Source: Dichomitus squalens LYAD-421 SS1 (Eukaryota > Basidiomycota > Agaricomycetes > Polyporales > Polyporaceae). Taken from it: 64,000 bases of DNA. The notes under the pieces were generated by a model. That model saw nothing but the letters and a program-made list of their open reading frames with translations. It was not told the origin of the DNA and made no database searches. Location of the stretch: contig NW_006766889.1 of assembly GCF_000275845.1 (NCBI RefSeq), positions 1,097,565 to 1,161,564 of the forward strand, given 5' to 3'. The position numbers and the translations under genes were made by a program. The stretch's first letter is position 1. Every line of letters starts with the position of its first letter. Below, piece after piece: positions 11,144-24,376 of the stretch.

Positions 11144-14110
11144 GATCACTAGTGGTCGATGCTCGGAACCTTCTCCACGAGAAGAATAGAAGTTGAAGGG
11201 CGAACCAGTACCGGCGCAGACAGTGTGAGCCCACGCGAGTAGGCATGAGTATGAGCGCAGGGTTCAATATATCGCACGAGACGTCAGCCATTTGGTTCGG
11301 CGTGCGAGCGAACGTAGAATTTAGCATGGGCGTACCAGACCACAAGGATCGATGTCTGTTGGAGGTGTTCTAAGGCAGCATGAGGTGAGGAAGTCTATGT
11401 GATCGTGCACAGCGATTGGATGCTTACTCGTTCGCTCAAGCTTCAGCCGCTCCGGTGGGAGGCCGTTCGCAGCTTCCTTCAATTCAAGGAGTCCGGAGTT
11501 ATCGGAAGAAGAGACGAGTGTTGTACCGCTGTTCCGTCCTACGTACAGCCTAGATAGCTGCTCAAGGAGACTGAGCTTCGAGAGGGCGGGGTTGATCCCG
11601 AGCCATCACGCGTAGGCAGCGATTAAATGGAGAGCGGAATGGTTACACCTATGCGATCCCCGGCCGGTGCTCCAAGGGCGTCCGTCGCCAGCGTGTTCGC
11701 GGGAGTGAATCTTTGAACCAATGTCGTTAGCGAGGCACGACCGACGCGAGTTTGGGACGCAGAGGCTATATGAGGATGAATTCGGCTAACGGCCATCAAC
11801 CCAAGCGAAAGGAATCACTGCAATTACACCGCGTCTCGGCTAGGGCACTCTGCTCTTCTGTCCTTTCGATACACCGTGGTCAGGACAGCTACCCTTATTC
11901 TCGACGCATCATCGAATGAGAGTGCAGGATCTGTGGCTGAGAAGCTGAGGGGAAAGGTAAGGAAGTCGTTTCAAGGAACGAGACGCCTGCAAGCGTCTCA
12001 GCATATCGCCCAGCTCGGATGTGATGCGGGGCGAGTTGAGTGATTGCTTATTCTATGTAGGTGATGATGGCTGCTGCCAACATCTACTGTCATCATAGAC
12101 ATCCACACCTCGAGACGTTAGCGAACAGATCATAGCAGCATGTGAGCATTAGCCAGCACGATCGTCATGCAAACGTGTGTACTACACACTTCAGTAGTCC
12201 GCGGTTAGCTAGTGTCTCAATAACCAAACAGTCATGTGGAAGTGTGCATGTATGCACGTACTTATACATGGTCAAATAAACCCGATGCGTCCCTATACAC
12301 TCTGAAGATCGTTAGCCGCAAGGCGGTTCATATTGGAAGTTGTTTCGGAATTGAGATGCCTCCTTTGGCCGAGACTGGGACTGGAGGTATACGATGCTCA
12401 GTTCTAGCGCAACGCCACAGGTACGCTAAGCTCAAAGGGTAGCTCTTTGAATACGATGCAGTCGGACTTGCGCTCCCCGGAACCAAATCCGGATCATTTA
12501 TCAACAGATCATGTCGTTGACAAACTGCGTATTGCACTCGCTAGTATTTTGGCTATGTGCCCGATATGTAGTCAAGAGTAGGAGTGAAACAAAGCTAAAC
12601 CTGAAAGAGACCTCATCAAGACAAGAGACGAAAGCCAATGACCTCGCGATCCCTCGTCCACAACGTTGGGATATCTGACATGGCCAGCGAACAACCGGCG
12701 TAAAATCCTTCCGAATATTTCATGGACTAAGGTCGGAACACATATGCTGGAAACCCCGAAGAAGCCCGGTTTGGCAAGTGCGCGTCGTGATGAGAACATT
12801 GAATAAACTGAGATAGCGTGCAGACGCATGAGACTTGAGAGAGATTGATCCAGAGCAGGCGTCCGCCATGACGGGCAGCTGAAGCGACGTCCTGTACAAC
12901 GATCACCGGAGAGCACGCCCCGATTGTACTTTGACGAGATTCAAGAGAACGGAGCGTAGTAACATGCATATGCTCAGTCACCAAACAAGTGTTGGTCTTG
13001 CCAGAGAGTTGTTGTTACCGGCAGGTTGAGACACGCGGTACGACGAACTCAGTATGCATTGCGCCTCAGTACGACTGCGTGGGACGCAGCTGTATCAATG
13101 GGACAATCGTTGCGACCCAGTGGACACGAAATATATCAACATCCAAACAAGGACAAGTCCTCTTGGATGCAGATGACACGTGTTCCATGGTCAATCAGTA
13201 TTGTGAGAATCCAAGGGCATCGACGCTCGAGCTTGTTTAGTCTCATGGGCTCAGGTTGCATACTCTTGGAAATTGGCGTGTGCTGACGAGTCGTGGCTGG
13301 TCACACACCGAACGAATGACCACAAGGAACTGGATAGGGACATCACGGTGTTCCTGGAAGGCACATTGTATTGCGCCGCCGCTTGTCCCTGCAGATCCTC
13401 TCACGCACCTGGATCTCGCGAGTTCCTCTGGTCCACCAACCCGGCTTCTAGTGATGAGGCTACGTCAGTTGGACGGTACGGATAGTCCACAGGGAGATCT
13501 TCGTATGGGAAACAGTCTCGATATGATGACAAGGAGTGAAGTCGTTTGTTAGTGCCGGAGGATGGGAGGAAGAAGCCTTCCGCAAGATGTACGGGAGCCT
13601 CGAGGACGGGTGAGCGCGCTCGCGTCGCCAGGATACAAGGGTGTGATGGTGACATGTCACGACGTCACGACGTAAGACAGGAAGAATTCTGGGGTTCGCC
13701 CACAGGAAGGATCTCAGAACGGCCAGGGGGGCCAGAGATTGCAACAAAGCGTCGATCCTTGTAGTGTGTCACCATCGACACCTGCGAAAAATACGGAATA
13801 TGCAGGAGAGCACGCCCAAGGAGCTCTCGGGCAGGGAGCGCGTGGCCGGGGTCCTAGCGCTGGAGGAGATGTTGGCGGGAGGAGAGATACGGAAGCCTTC
13901 ATCTCGAACCTCGTCCAACTTGAACGGTAGTTATCCTCTGCGTCTGCTCCGGGGCCCTGTCAGTTCATTCTGCTTTCTTTCTCGAGTGTCTTAGGCTTCC
14001 CTGCTTGTCCCCTTTCTTATTGATTGCTTTCTCGCTACTGCTGCCGGCTCTCCACTCCTTCCACACGTAAACTTCTCAGCAAGAGCCAACAGCTTATTCG
14101 GCCAATTACT
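11144..14110. other. Gene-poor region of about 3 kb
   Basis: No gene is supported with confidence. On the minus strand at about 11290-11800 there are short frames with coding-like character, reported separately as a finding. At 13640-13670 there is a small tandem of cacgacgt units containing a CRE-like core. The last 130 bases before 14111 look like the 5'UTR of the following gene, with an intron-like segment at about 13929-13994. Confidence 0.5.
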
Positions 14111-15823
14111 ATGTCTACCCCTTCATCCCCCTACCAGGCTCCCGGAGAGATTATTTCCAGCCCCATCTCGCCCACGACACGGACTGTGGCCATAATCAAG
14201 AACCATGCGCTCAACCATAGGTTTGAGATCGAGTTGCGTATCTCGGATGCTGGATTCGAGGTGCGTCCGCCTCGTGCGCGATTAATTGTACAGACGTCGC
14301 GCCTCACACAACGTAGATTGTGAAAGAGAGACAGATGGAATTCGATGTCGAGACCGACCCGGACACCCTCTTCGAGCTGTTCGGGCCCGATTACGAGTCG
14401 TTCGCAGAGTGAGTGCCCCGCGCCCCTGTCAGCCACAGCCTTGCCATAATCCTTAATCTGTCCCCTTCTCCCGCTCCAGAGGCCCCGTCTGGGTGTACGT
14501 CCTCGAGCGCCGCCGCGCCGTCGAAGTCTGGCACTCCCTCATGGGCGACCCTGACCCCGAGGTCGCGCGCAAGGACACCCCCAACTCCATCCGCGCGCTC
14601 TACGGTATCTCCGCAGCCCAGAACGCCGTCATGGGCTCCCCAGACCCACAGACCGCCGAAATCCAGATCCAGTCCATGTTCGCCTCCTCGCCCCCCTTCC
14701 CAACGACAGAGCTCCCGGACGTCGGAGGGCACGATGAGTTCGGCATCTCCGCGGGCACGCTGCTGTCGACTGGGGCCGCGGGATCGGAGTATGCCACGTC
14801 GTCGCACTCGCACGCGGGCACGTCGGTGAACGGTACGGGAAAACCTGGATTCAAGGCGCGTGCGATTCCTGTCACCCACGCCGCCCCGGACATCGTCCCG
14901 CGAATGTCCAAGGCCGCCGCGCTGCGTGCGGGCATCCCGATCGAAGAGAAGAAGCGCGCCCCGCCGACGAAGGAGCGCCTCGCGGAGACGTTTGCGAACG
15001 TCCCTGGGCACAAACGCTCGGAGACAATCACTGTCGCGTCTACGGCGGCACCGACTATTGCGCCCAGGATGACCCGCGCGGCTTCGCTTAGGCTGGGGAT
15101 CAAGCCCGAAGACAAGAGGAGGCCTTCGATCGCTAGTGCGGCAGACGTGAAGGCCACATTTGAAGGCGTCCCAGGACACAAGAGAAGGGAGTCGATACAG
15201 GTTGCGAGCACGCGCCCGCCCTCTGTCGCGCCGCGATTGAACAAGAGCGCGGCACTCAGGGCTTCGAAGGAAGTCGCGCCGCCCTCGTCCTTCATGTGTA
15301 CGTCCCCCAATCCCACTTGAGACTCGGCTCTATCAAGCTTACCTCGCCCACCTCAGTCCGCCAGCCTTCTGGACAGTCAGTCCCCTCACGCTCTTCCTCC
15401 CGACAATCCTTCAATGGCACGTCCACTTCTCGTCCTGCCATCTCTCGCCCCCCGTCAGCTGCGTCCGTCCAACATGCAGCCCCGCGCCCCTCCCTCTCGC
15501 GCCCCCCTTCTGCCATTGCCACCCGCCCAGGACTCCGTCCGTCAACCGCCCCAACCTCCAAGTCGGCAGGCGCTGTCCTGAAGCCGTCCAGTACCACCAA
15601 CGGTACCGCCGCTAACGGCGCTGCCAACGCCAATACGGCACCCAAGGCGGAGGCACCCGCGAAGCCCCGTCCACGCCCCAGCAGCCTCCAGGCACCGACG
15701 ATCACGCCCAGGCCGAACAAGAGCGCGTTGTTGCGGGCAGCGAAGATGGCTGGTGCTGCGCTCTCCGGAAACGGGGCCAAGCCCAAGACCGCGGCCCTCG
15801 CTCCGCGAGCCGTTCGCGCATGA
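14111..15823 (+). CDS. NDPK-like pseudoenzyme with repeat tail
   Basis: Four exons, 14111-14260, 14317-14408, 14480-15297 and 15357-15823, give 508 aa. Residues about 20-165 form a nucleoside-diphosphate-kinase fold: TVAIIKNHAL, ISDAGFEIVKERQMEF, GPVWVYVLERRRAVEVWHSLMG, NSIRALYG and AEIQIQSMF. The active-site signature normally NxxHGSD reads NAVMGSPD, so the phosphate-accepting His is Met. The rest is low complexity, with a recurring unit of the form AP-x-I-x-PR-x-(N/S/T)(K/R)-(A/S)A-x-LRA, seen at about residues 255, 315, 370 and 480, spaced by VPGHKR(S/R)E(T/S)I. A catalytically inactive scaffold or nucleotide-sensing role is possible, but no function is known to me. The C-terminus (stop at 15823) could extend through an unseen intron. 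Confidence 0.85.
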
Positions 15824-16635
15824 CGAGGATCCGTTCCCTTCATTCGAGTCGCGCGTAGAAGAGACGCACGAACCCGAAATTGCTGACTTCCCGAAGATCC
15901 GGAGCACGAAGGGCACGTACGTGTCTGCATGTAATAACAAGGCACAAGAAGGCCGCCCGCCTGCTCGGGCTCGTTCAGGACGACCCCTACGTTCCCCCTC
16001 CATACCTTGCCTGGAGGATACCCCGCGCGATCCTGCGAACTTCTGGTTGGACTTTCACATATGGTACACTTGCTTCTTTATGCCCTCATCTATTCCCTCT
16101 ATTGCCTCACCAAGACTGGTTTCGGTTTCCTTGATATTGAAATATTGAACGTTAGCACAGCACAGGCTGCAGTCCCCTGTGATATAGAGCCGGTACACTC
16201 ATAATGCCTTCATTTACCTCACCATCCATCTCGGTCTTGCTTCTTTTCCGTTGGTTACAAATTTATCACAGTGGCGGCGGGGTGCATCTCACCTACATAT
16301 ATGCGTATCCAGGTCGATCGGTTTGTGTTTTCTCTTACCCGCCTCGGTTTTTTTGGTGTTGTAAGAGTATGATAACGTCGCAATGCTAGCTGAAGTCGCG
16401 ACCTACCGGTCTTGCGCGATCGTGCGAATGACACGCAAGAAGATGCTTCGTATATATATACTTGATGTAGACGTCGTGAGTGGTGCTGGGTACATTGCTT
16501 GTATGTGCTAATGGTGCATTTGATTTTGTTACAGAGGGAGTACTTGCGCGCCCGATATGGGCGTCTCTGAATGCCTACCTACCTATTCGCCAGTATTTCG
16601 TAAGCCCTCCTCCTCTCGCACCCGTCCCCTCACGT
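15824..16635. other. Intergenic between convergent genes
   Basis: 3'-side region of the NDPK-like gene and of THI4, which converge here. Two short open frames at 15753-16148 and 15880-16134 carry no recognisable domain. A short AT repeat (atatatatac near 16450) is present. Nothing else is supported. Confidence 0.5.
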
Positions 16636-17748
<1,113 letters not shown>

Positions 17749-19001
17749 AGTGAGGTCTTCGAAGAGGGATCGGGAGGAATCGTAGGCTGGCTAGTGTGAG
17801 CGAGTGCAAGTAAGCTGCTACGTCCACTGACTCCCACCCACAAGAAGCCATTTATACTGCGATCGTATCTAACCCCGCTCCAGATCTCAGGAGTGGGAGC
17901 AAGCTGATCTTGGGGACGTTACCTCTTTCATTGCGCACCAGCAGAGCTTGAAGTGGACTTTGTCCACTCAGGGTTTGACGCGTAGACACCCTACCCCACG
18001 AAACCAGGACAAGGGTCTCTTTTGTCGGCGACTCGGCAGGCTTCCGAGGCTTCTCAAGCAGAACAGGTGGGGATGGGGTGAGGCGCGTTCACACAGGAAT
18101 TGCGTGGCTAACGCCCTTGATAGCCTCGAATAACTTGGGTAGCGAGTAGGAACGTTCGTGCCATGCGGTAGACGGGTCAGAGACGGAACGGCGCACCACA
18201 GAAGAGTTCCGTTCAGTTTGAGGTGGGGAAGGTGAGTCTCCACAGGTGGTTCTTGGAACTGAATTGCCTCAACCTAGGCTCCGATGTGGGGCAGCATGTT
18301 CGCACCACGACGGCGAGTCCGTACCGCGACTTTCTCTGGAGTGATATCGATCGACAGATATATTGTAGAGGTCTACGTTGAGTAGGCGTCATAGATGAGG
18401 AAGGGGGATGTGCAGAGACCGCTAAAGTTACCCCGTGCCGCATCCATCGGATCGAAGGGACTCCAGTAGCGTTCAATGCAGAACCTACCGTAGGCGTCAC
18501 TTCGAACACGAGGAGTATTCATTGCATAGATAGATGATGTTGGGGGGTGGCTCGGGAGTCAACCACTCAGCAGGATCTATAACATTGGCGTAACCTCAGT
18601 TATCCGATATAATGGCGTCTTCAGCTTGTGAAGGCACGCTGCACTGGAAGCGTTGAACCCGCGGTGATACTGTACTCGAAACTGATGAGCTCCATATCAC
18701 CGGCGACTGTGGCGGACCTGTATGAAATTAGAAACGACTCACCGACTGATAGATTGGACTGCCACCTCTATCGCCATCCGTCAAGAGACAAGGGAGTGGT
18801 GTCATGATATCGCAGTGCTAAACAACGGACGCTGAGCCCATAACCTGAAATTGCCGTGCCACAGCGTGTGGTCGGCGGCCATAAGACTCGATCTGTTCAG
18901 CATCGCGCGCGCCGTGAGCTTCGTGCTTCAACGAGCAACCAGTTCGCACCCTCTAAGCTTGAGCAACGAACTCATCTCGAACGAGGAGTACAACACCCGC
19001 G
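17749..19001. other. Divergent intergenic region between THI4 and chorismate mutase
   Basis: About 1.25 kb holding the upstream regions of THI4 (minus) and of the chorismate mutase gene (plus). No open frame with a domain was found. I looked for a TPP riboswitch on the THI4 side and could not support one. Confidence 0.5.
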
Positions 19002-20205
19002 ATGGCCAGCGTCCCTCTCCCAGAACAGAACTTCATCCTCGGCGGCGATCCCCTCTCGCTCGACCGCATTCGCGCGATCCTAACACGGCTCGAGGACACG
19101 ATCATCTTCTCGCTCATAGAGCGCGCGCAGTTCGCGCACAACCCCAAGGCGTACCGGCGCGGCGAGATCCAGGAGCTCAAAGACATCGGCTTCCATGGCA
19201 GCTGGCTGGAGTGGTTCCTGAAAGAGACGGAGTCCTTCCATGGTGAGCTCCATCCCCGTCTCTCCAAGATCCGGCCGCCATGCATGCTCGTGTGCTGATT
19301 CCGGTGCGCCGTCGCGATCGTCGCGCGCAGCGAAGGCGAGGAGGTACACCAGGTACGTCCCAGCTTCCACTCCTACGAGAGCGAAGTGAGGGAGATTGAC
19401 GGAGAGGTGTCTGTGCCCGACGACGCCATACAGCCCAGACGAGTACCCGTTCACGGACATCAACGAGCTCCCCCCGCCCATCCTCAAGCCCTTCCCCCAC
19501 CCGCCGATTCTCTACCCGAACAAGATCAACGTGAACGCGTCCATCCTCTCGTTCTACACCCAGTCCATCGTCCCCCGCATCACCCGCGCGGCGACAATCG
19601 CGCTCGCGGCGGTGAAGCGCGCGAACGGCATCACGGGCGACGACGAGTACGAGGACGACGGGAACTACGGCAGCGCGGCGTTCGTCGACCTGGAGGTGCT
19701 CCAGGCGATCTCGAAGCGCGTCCACTACGGTACGCTCGTGTGCTGCCGACAGATGACGCCGAAGCGACACGGACTGACCTCGCCGCGCTTCACGATGTAG
19801 GGAAGTTCGTCTCGGAGAGCAAGTTCAGGGACAACCCGGCCGCGTTCATCCCACATATCAGGTCGCGCAACCGCGAGGCGTTGGAGGCCCTGATCACAAA
19901 ACCAGAGGTCGAGAAGAAGCTCCTGCAGAGGCTGCGGGGCAAAGCGTCGCTGTACGCTATCAACTTCTCCCCGGAAGGCGAACCGCTAGACGACTCGGCG
20001 ACCCGGAAGATAGACGTAGACGGCGTCGTGGAGCTGTACGAGCACTACATCATTCCATTGACGAAGGAGGTAGAGGTACGTCCAGCGCCTTGCTCTACAC
20101 AGTAGGCATATCTGACCGTTTGTGCAGGTGGATTATCTTCTTGTAAGACTGGACGGGCTATCGGAAGAGGAGATAGAGAAACTCGAGGCGAAGCACAAGA
20201 GCTGA
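19002..20205 (+). CDS. ARO7: Chorismate mutase (AroQ type)
   Basis: Converts chorismate to prephenate, the branch step to Phe and Tyr, in the cytosol. Five exons, 19002-19242, 19331-19352, 19434-19729, 19801-20075 and 20128-20205, give 303 aa, close to the yeast enzyme. The all-helical core shows [25 protein letters not shown] at the N-terminus, [22 protein letters not shown], and the C-terminal [28 protein letters not shown] segments. The second exon is only 22 nt and restores HAKARRYTSPDEYPF across two introns of 88 and 81 nt. Family knowledge predicts allosteric control by Tyr and Trp; this is not visible here. Confidence 0.96.
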
Positions 20206-20651
20206 TAGTCTGTATATAACACGTACATTTACCGAGCACGACCGGTATCAGAATGGAGCAGGTATTCGGAAAATACCAACAAGGAATGGATCATCTCCGA
20301 CGAGGACGAACAGCATAAGAACAGGTGACTGATGACAGGTGACAATGCGAGGGGGGAGAGGGACGGAAGAACGAAAGACGTGCGCAGGCGTGAAGACAAA
20401 AATCCAGAGGTCAAACTACAGACAAGGCGTAAGCGGTAGTATGGTCAACAGCGTACGAGAACGTCAGCATGGAGGTATACACGAGAAGCCGAGGCTTGTA
20501 AAAGGGGGGGAGGGAATGGAGCGAGCGATACACATAACATCAGGGAACGTCAGAAAGGGTCGCCGCCATACCTCGCGGCTCGACCGAAAATAAGGTTATC
20601 AGTAGATACGGAAGCAACACCGATACAGGTCAAGGGCACCGAATTCATCAA

Positions 20652-23176
20652 TTACAATCCCAGATCTGCCGAGGACGAATATGAGCCGGACGAACGATCG
20701 CGATCGAGGACGGGCACCGCTGATAGGAGACGCACCTTCCAGCAACCTGCGAGTCTCGTCCTCGCCGATGTTGCGCGTCGCGCGCCTGGCGAGCAGTTTC
20801 TCCGTCCTGTACTTCTCGTACAGCACCTCCTTCGTCCGGATTTTGAGCAGCTGTAACGAAGCACGCGCGATCGTCAGCCCTTAGTCATCTCTGCTGAAAC
20901 AGGAAGAAATAGAAGCGAAAGTATCGCCGCGGCGCAAAACGTCTGCCAAGACGGAAGACGAAACCGCAGCCCGACGAAACACGACGAAAGACGAACCTTG
21001 ATGTGCGTCGACATCACGGCCGTCCGCAGCGCGGCAAAGTCGCAGTGCTCCGGGTTCAGCACGTCGACCGTCCCCCACCGGAACCGGCGCACGAACACGC
21101 CCTTCAGGTCCGCGGGCGGCCCCTGGAGGTACGGGTAGTGGCGCAGCGACGCCGTCGTCGAAGGGCTGATCGGCGACGTGATCGTGCCCTGCGCGACCGA
21201 TTGCGCATGCCCGTCCTCGGACGGCGCGACCATCGACTCCCTCCTCCCATGCGCATGCCCCTGACTGGAGTGCGCGTCCGCCCCGTTTCCGTAGCCGTGG
21301 CCGTGGCCGTTTACGCCCGCCTCCGACGGCGATGCGACGGCGCCCTTGAGGGCGCGGTGGCGGCGCACGTGCTCGGGCGTGATGAGCGCAAAGGGCAGCT
21401 GCGCGCTCAGGTCCGTCTTCGCGACGATGTGCGCCGAGAAACGCACGCTCGCGACGCTCTCCGTGTCGTTGATCAGCTCGAGCGCGTGCGGGTCCTCCGC
21501 GAGCGTCGTCTCCGACATCTCCAGACGCGACCGCGACCGTGAGGGCCGCCGCGCGAGCCGCGTCGGGCGCAGCTTGATGACGGGCCGGGAGGGCCGCTCG
21601 CCAGCGTCGTTCTCTGGCTGCTGCTGCTGCTGCTGGTCCGTGCCGTTGGCCTCCTCCTTCTGAGGCTTCTCGTTCTCCTGGCTTGGCTCGGGGGAACCGC
21701 TGGCGAGCCGGCTGCCATCGCCGTGGGCTTGAGCCGCGTCGTCGGCGCTGTGCTGGCTATCGTGGCTGGTGCTGTTCGTGTGCCCGTGCCCGTTCCAGTT
21801 CCCGTTCGCACGCTCGTCGGCCGGGCTCTTCGCGGCGTCGTCCGCTCCGACGGGCCCGAACACGCCAAAGTCGAGGTCCGCGGCGCGCAGGTCGCGCCGG
21901 ACGACCTTCTTGACCGCGGCGAGCTTCGCGTCCGTGAGCGAGTCCGCGCGCGCGATGACGGGGAGCACGTTCGCGCGCGCGGCGATGCGGCGCATGACGC
22001 GGATGTCGGCGGGGGACATCGTCAGCCCGTTCTCGTCCTCCTCGTCTTCCGAGTCGGTGTCGTCCGACATGGACGAGAGGTCTGGCGGCTTGTACGAGAC
22101 GGTCACCTCTGAGCGCACTTTGGTGGGGTAGGAGGACTGGGCGCGGCGCGCGCCCTCGGTCAGGACGGACGAGGGGTCGATCATATAGATACACCTGGAC
22201 AACGTGTGAGCGGGACATGGAGAAGAAGTGGGGCTGCCTGGTACTGACAAATGAATGTGTTGGTCTCCTTTGCTTTGACGCACGACCTTTGACTCCTGCA
22301 GGGAAAGTCAGTTCTCAGGAACTTACATCAAGGCGCGGTCGCGCCGCGACGGAGGGAAGGCAACGCGATGCACTGAGGAGCCGAGATAGCCACGCACCTC
22401 ATTCAGTGTGTCTGCGAACTGCGAGTCCAGGTACTTCACGATCGTCGAGACTTGGCGTTCCAGTTTGAGCTCATGTCCCTCCCGGAAGTCGAGGCCGGGC
22501 GTGTCGATGACGGACAGCAACAGCCTGTCGTACTTGCTCTCGCAGATCTCTACGCAGGCGGACTGTATGCTCTCCGTCCCCTTCGGCGGACCGCGAAGAA
22601 AGCGCTCCACCGCCGCTTTCTGGTCTGCCGTGGCGGTCGGGGAGATGTCCGCCGTATCCAAGAGCAAACGGAGAAGGGAAGTCTTGCCGACGCCTTGCGC
22701 GCCAGCCACCTAACAGCAACACAACGAGAGGGCGGAGTTGAGTGCCATGAGGTGCATACAATAGAGCGAGAGCCGCGTACCATGACATTGAACGTGGTGG
22801 GGTTCCTGTTGCGCCTCTGGCTCGGGCGCGGACGAGCCGAGCCATGGCTGCTCTTGCGGGTCTCGAACGCGGAGGGCGGGCTGGAGAGGTACAAGGACGC
22901 GATCGGGCGCCCAGTGGGGCTGTCCGTTGCCTTGCCCGGGGACGACCACGGCTTGTGGAATGGAACGGGGTGGGCAGCGTCGGCCGTGAAGGAGGTCTTG
23001 GCCGCACCGCGAGGGGGAGACGCGGGTGTGTCCTGTGGGAGCTGGGACAGGTCGACGAGGTTGCTAGGCCAGGGGATGCCCTGCGCGGAGAGCTCGGGGA
23101 GGGAGGGCGAGGTGCGAATGAAGGGCGGGCCGCCGTTGTCCTCTGACTTTTTCGGCTTGCGGCGGAAGGTGAACAT
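20652..23176 (-). CDS. Atypical septin A (septin-type G protein)
   Basis: Six exons, 23176-22781, 22709-22398, 22295-22249, 22194-20997, 20850-20736 and 20665-20652, give 693 aa. A disordered N-terminus of about 130 residues is followed by the P-loop GAQGVGKTS (about 135-143), DTPGLDF (G3, about 201-207), DQHIHLCIYMIDPSS, a G4-like VLPVIARADSLT (canonical septins have AKAD), and the septin unique element WGTVDVLNPEHCDFAALR near the C-terminus. Between G4 and that element lies an insertion of more than 200 residues rich in Gly/His/Asn and a poly-Gln run (ctg repeats near 21620). The tail YEKYRTEKLLARRATRN is basic-helical, with no long coiled coil. It is a tandem paralogue of the septin at 25543-28178. 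A filament or membrane-scaffold role is inferred from the family. Confidence 0.9.
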
Positions 23177-24376
23177 GTTGGTAGGCGAAGAGGCGGGGGC
23201 GGGGACGCGTGGGTGTCGACAGGAGGGTCTCGAACGAGGCTATTGGGGTGTCGAAACGAGCGGCGGAAGAGGGAGAGACGGGAGAGCGACCAGCGACGAC
23301 CAGCGGAGAGGTGATGTGAACGCGGCGGCGAGGCAAAGCGGCTCGGAGTGAAAGACGACACTGCACTCGCGACGGACAAAGCAGAACGACTGCCAGCGGC
23401 AATGCCAAGTTGCAATTGCAGGCCGAGTGTGGTACTATGTACTTAGTGTCGGCCGAGTCCCGCGAGTCCCGCCCTTTCTTTCTGGCCATCCCCGCCCGTC
23501 TTCTCGGCCATCGCTGCCCTTATTTGGCACCGCATCCTTATGCTTAACCGGCGGATCTCATGTTTTGCTGTCGCCAACTCCCACCACAACTCTCACATTG
23601 GTTAACGCTGCCGTCCGTCAGCAGTCGTGACTGCCTTGACATGGACAGCAAGCTCTGTGTGGCGTCGTCATATCGCCATATCTACCAAGCGGTACTCGGA
23701 AGAGTTCGCGTTTTTGCTGCTTGGCATGGAAGGTTGTCGGCAAGGTCCAACTACTTACTACTCATCATACGTTCACTTTCACCAGACACGTGCTCGCACT
23801 AAGGTCAATGGACGGGTATGATAGTCTCTCGGGTCTCCATAGGTGACTCGAGGAATATTTCGTTGTCCACGCGGGCGTATGCGATCAAATATGTAAATAC
23901 TTGGCAGCAAGCGAGACGCAGCGGCACTTTGGAGCGGTAGGCAAACGCAGCCAGCACAGGGGGAGAGGTGGGGGAAGGCTATAGTACAGGTTCGGTGCGG
24001 AACGAGCATAAGACCCAAAACAGAGATGCGAGAATCAAGGAGAGGGAGAGTCGGGGCAGCAAGCAGACGTCGGTCAACTATCAAGTGCAACAAGGGAGAA
24101 CGGGAATGAGGGTAAATGCTGGGTCATCGTACTTGGGGAGGGGAATCAAAACAAGACGTCGGGGGGATATGATCATACGCGTATGCGCGGTCTACCAAAC
24201 AGAATCGGATCAGAGGTTTCCGAGCACGGTCCCTGGCTTGTCACATAAACTGGACGAGATACGAGAACAAGAGCGAGCGAAACAAAAAAAGAGGGGGACA
24301 AGCGTACACACGGAGGACGATACAGTTACACATCGCGCAACCTCGCACGTCCGTCGACGGGCACACGCGGGCGCGC
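23177..24376. other. Intergenic, 1.2 kb
   Basis: Lies between the stop of the Zn2Cys6 reading frame (24377) and the start of septin A (23176). Only overlapping short frames are seen. It should hold the septin A promoter and the 3'UTR of the upstream gene. Confidence 0.5.

Noticed and set aside
15753..16148. Extra exon of the NDPK-like gene
   Set aside because: Open frames exist after the stop at 15823, but no donor upstream of the stop joins them convincingly.
17749..17960. TPP riboswitch upstream of THI4
   Set aside because: A CTGAGA is present on the minus strand, but the second conserved arm and the pairing stems could not be found.
21600..21660. ctg/cag trinucleotide run as a mobile or regulatory repeat
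   Set aside because: It is the poly-Gln codon run inside septin A, an ordinary coding microsatellite.
22452..23351. 299-codon plus-strand frame over septin A
   Set aside because: Antisense to the septin A exons and introns; no domain or splice logic.
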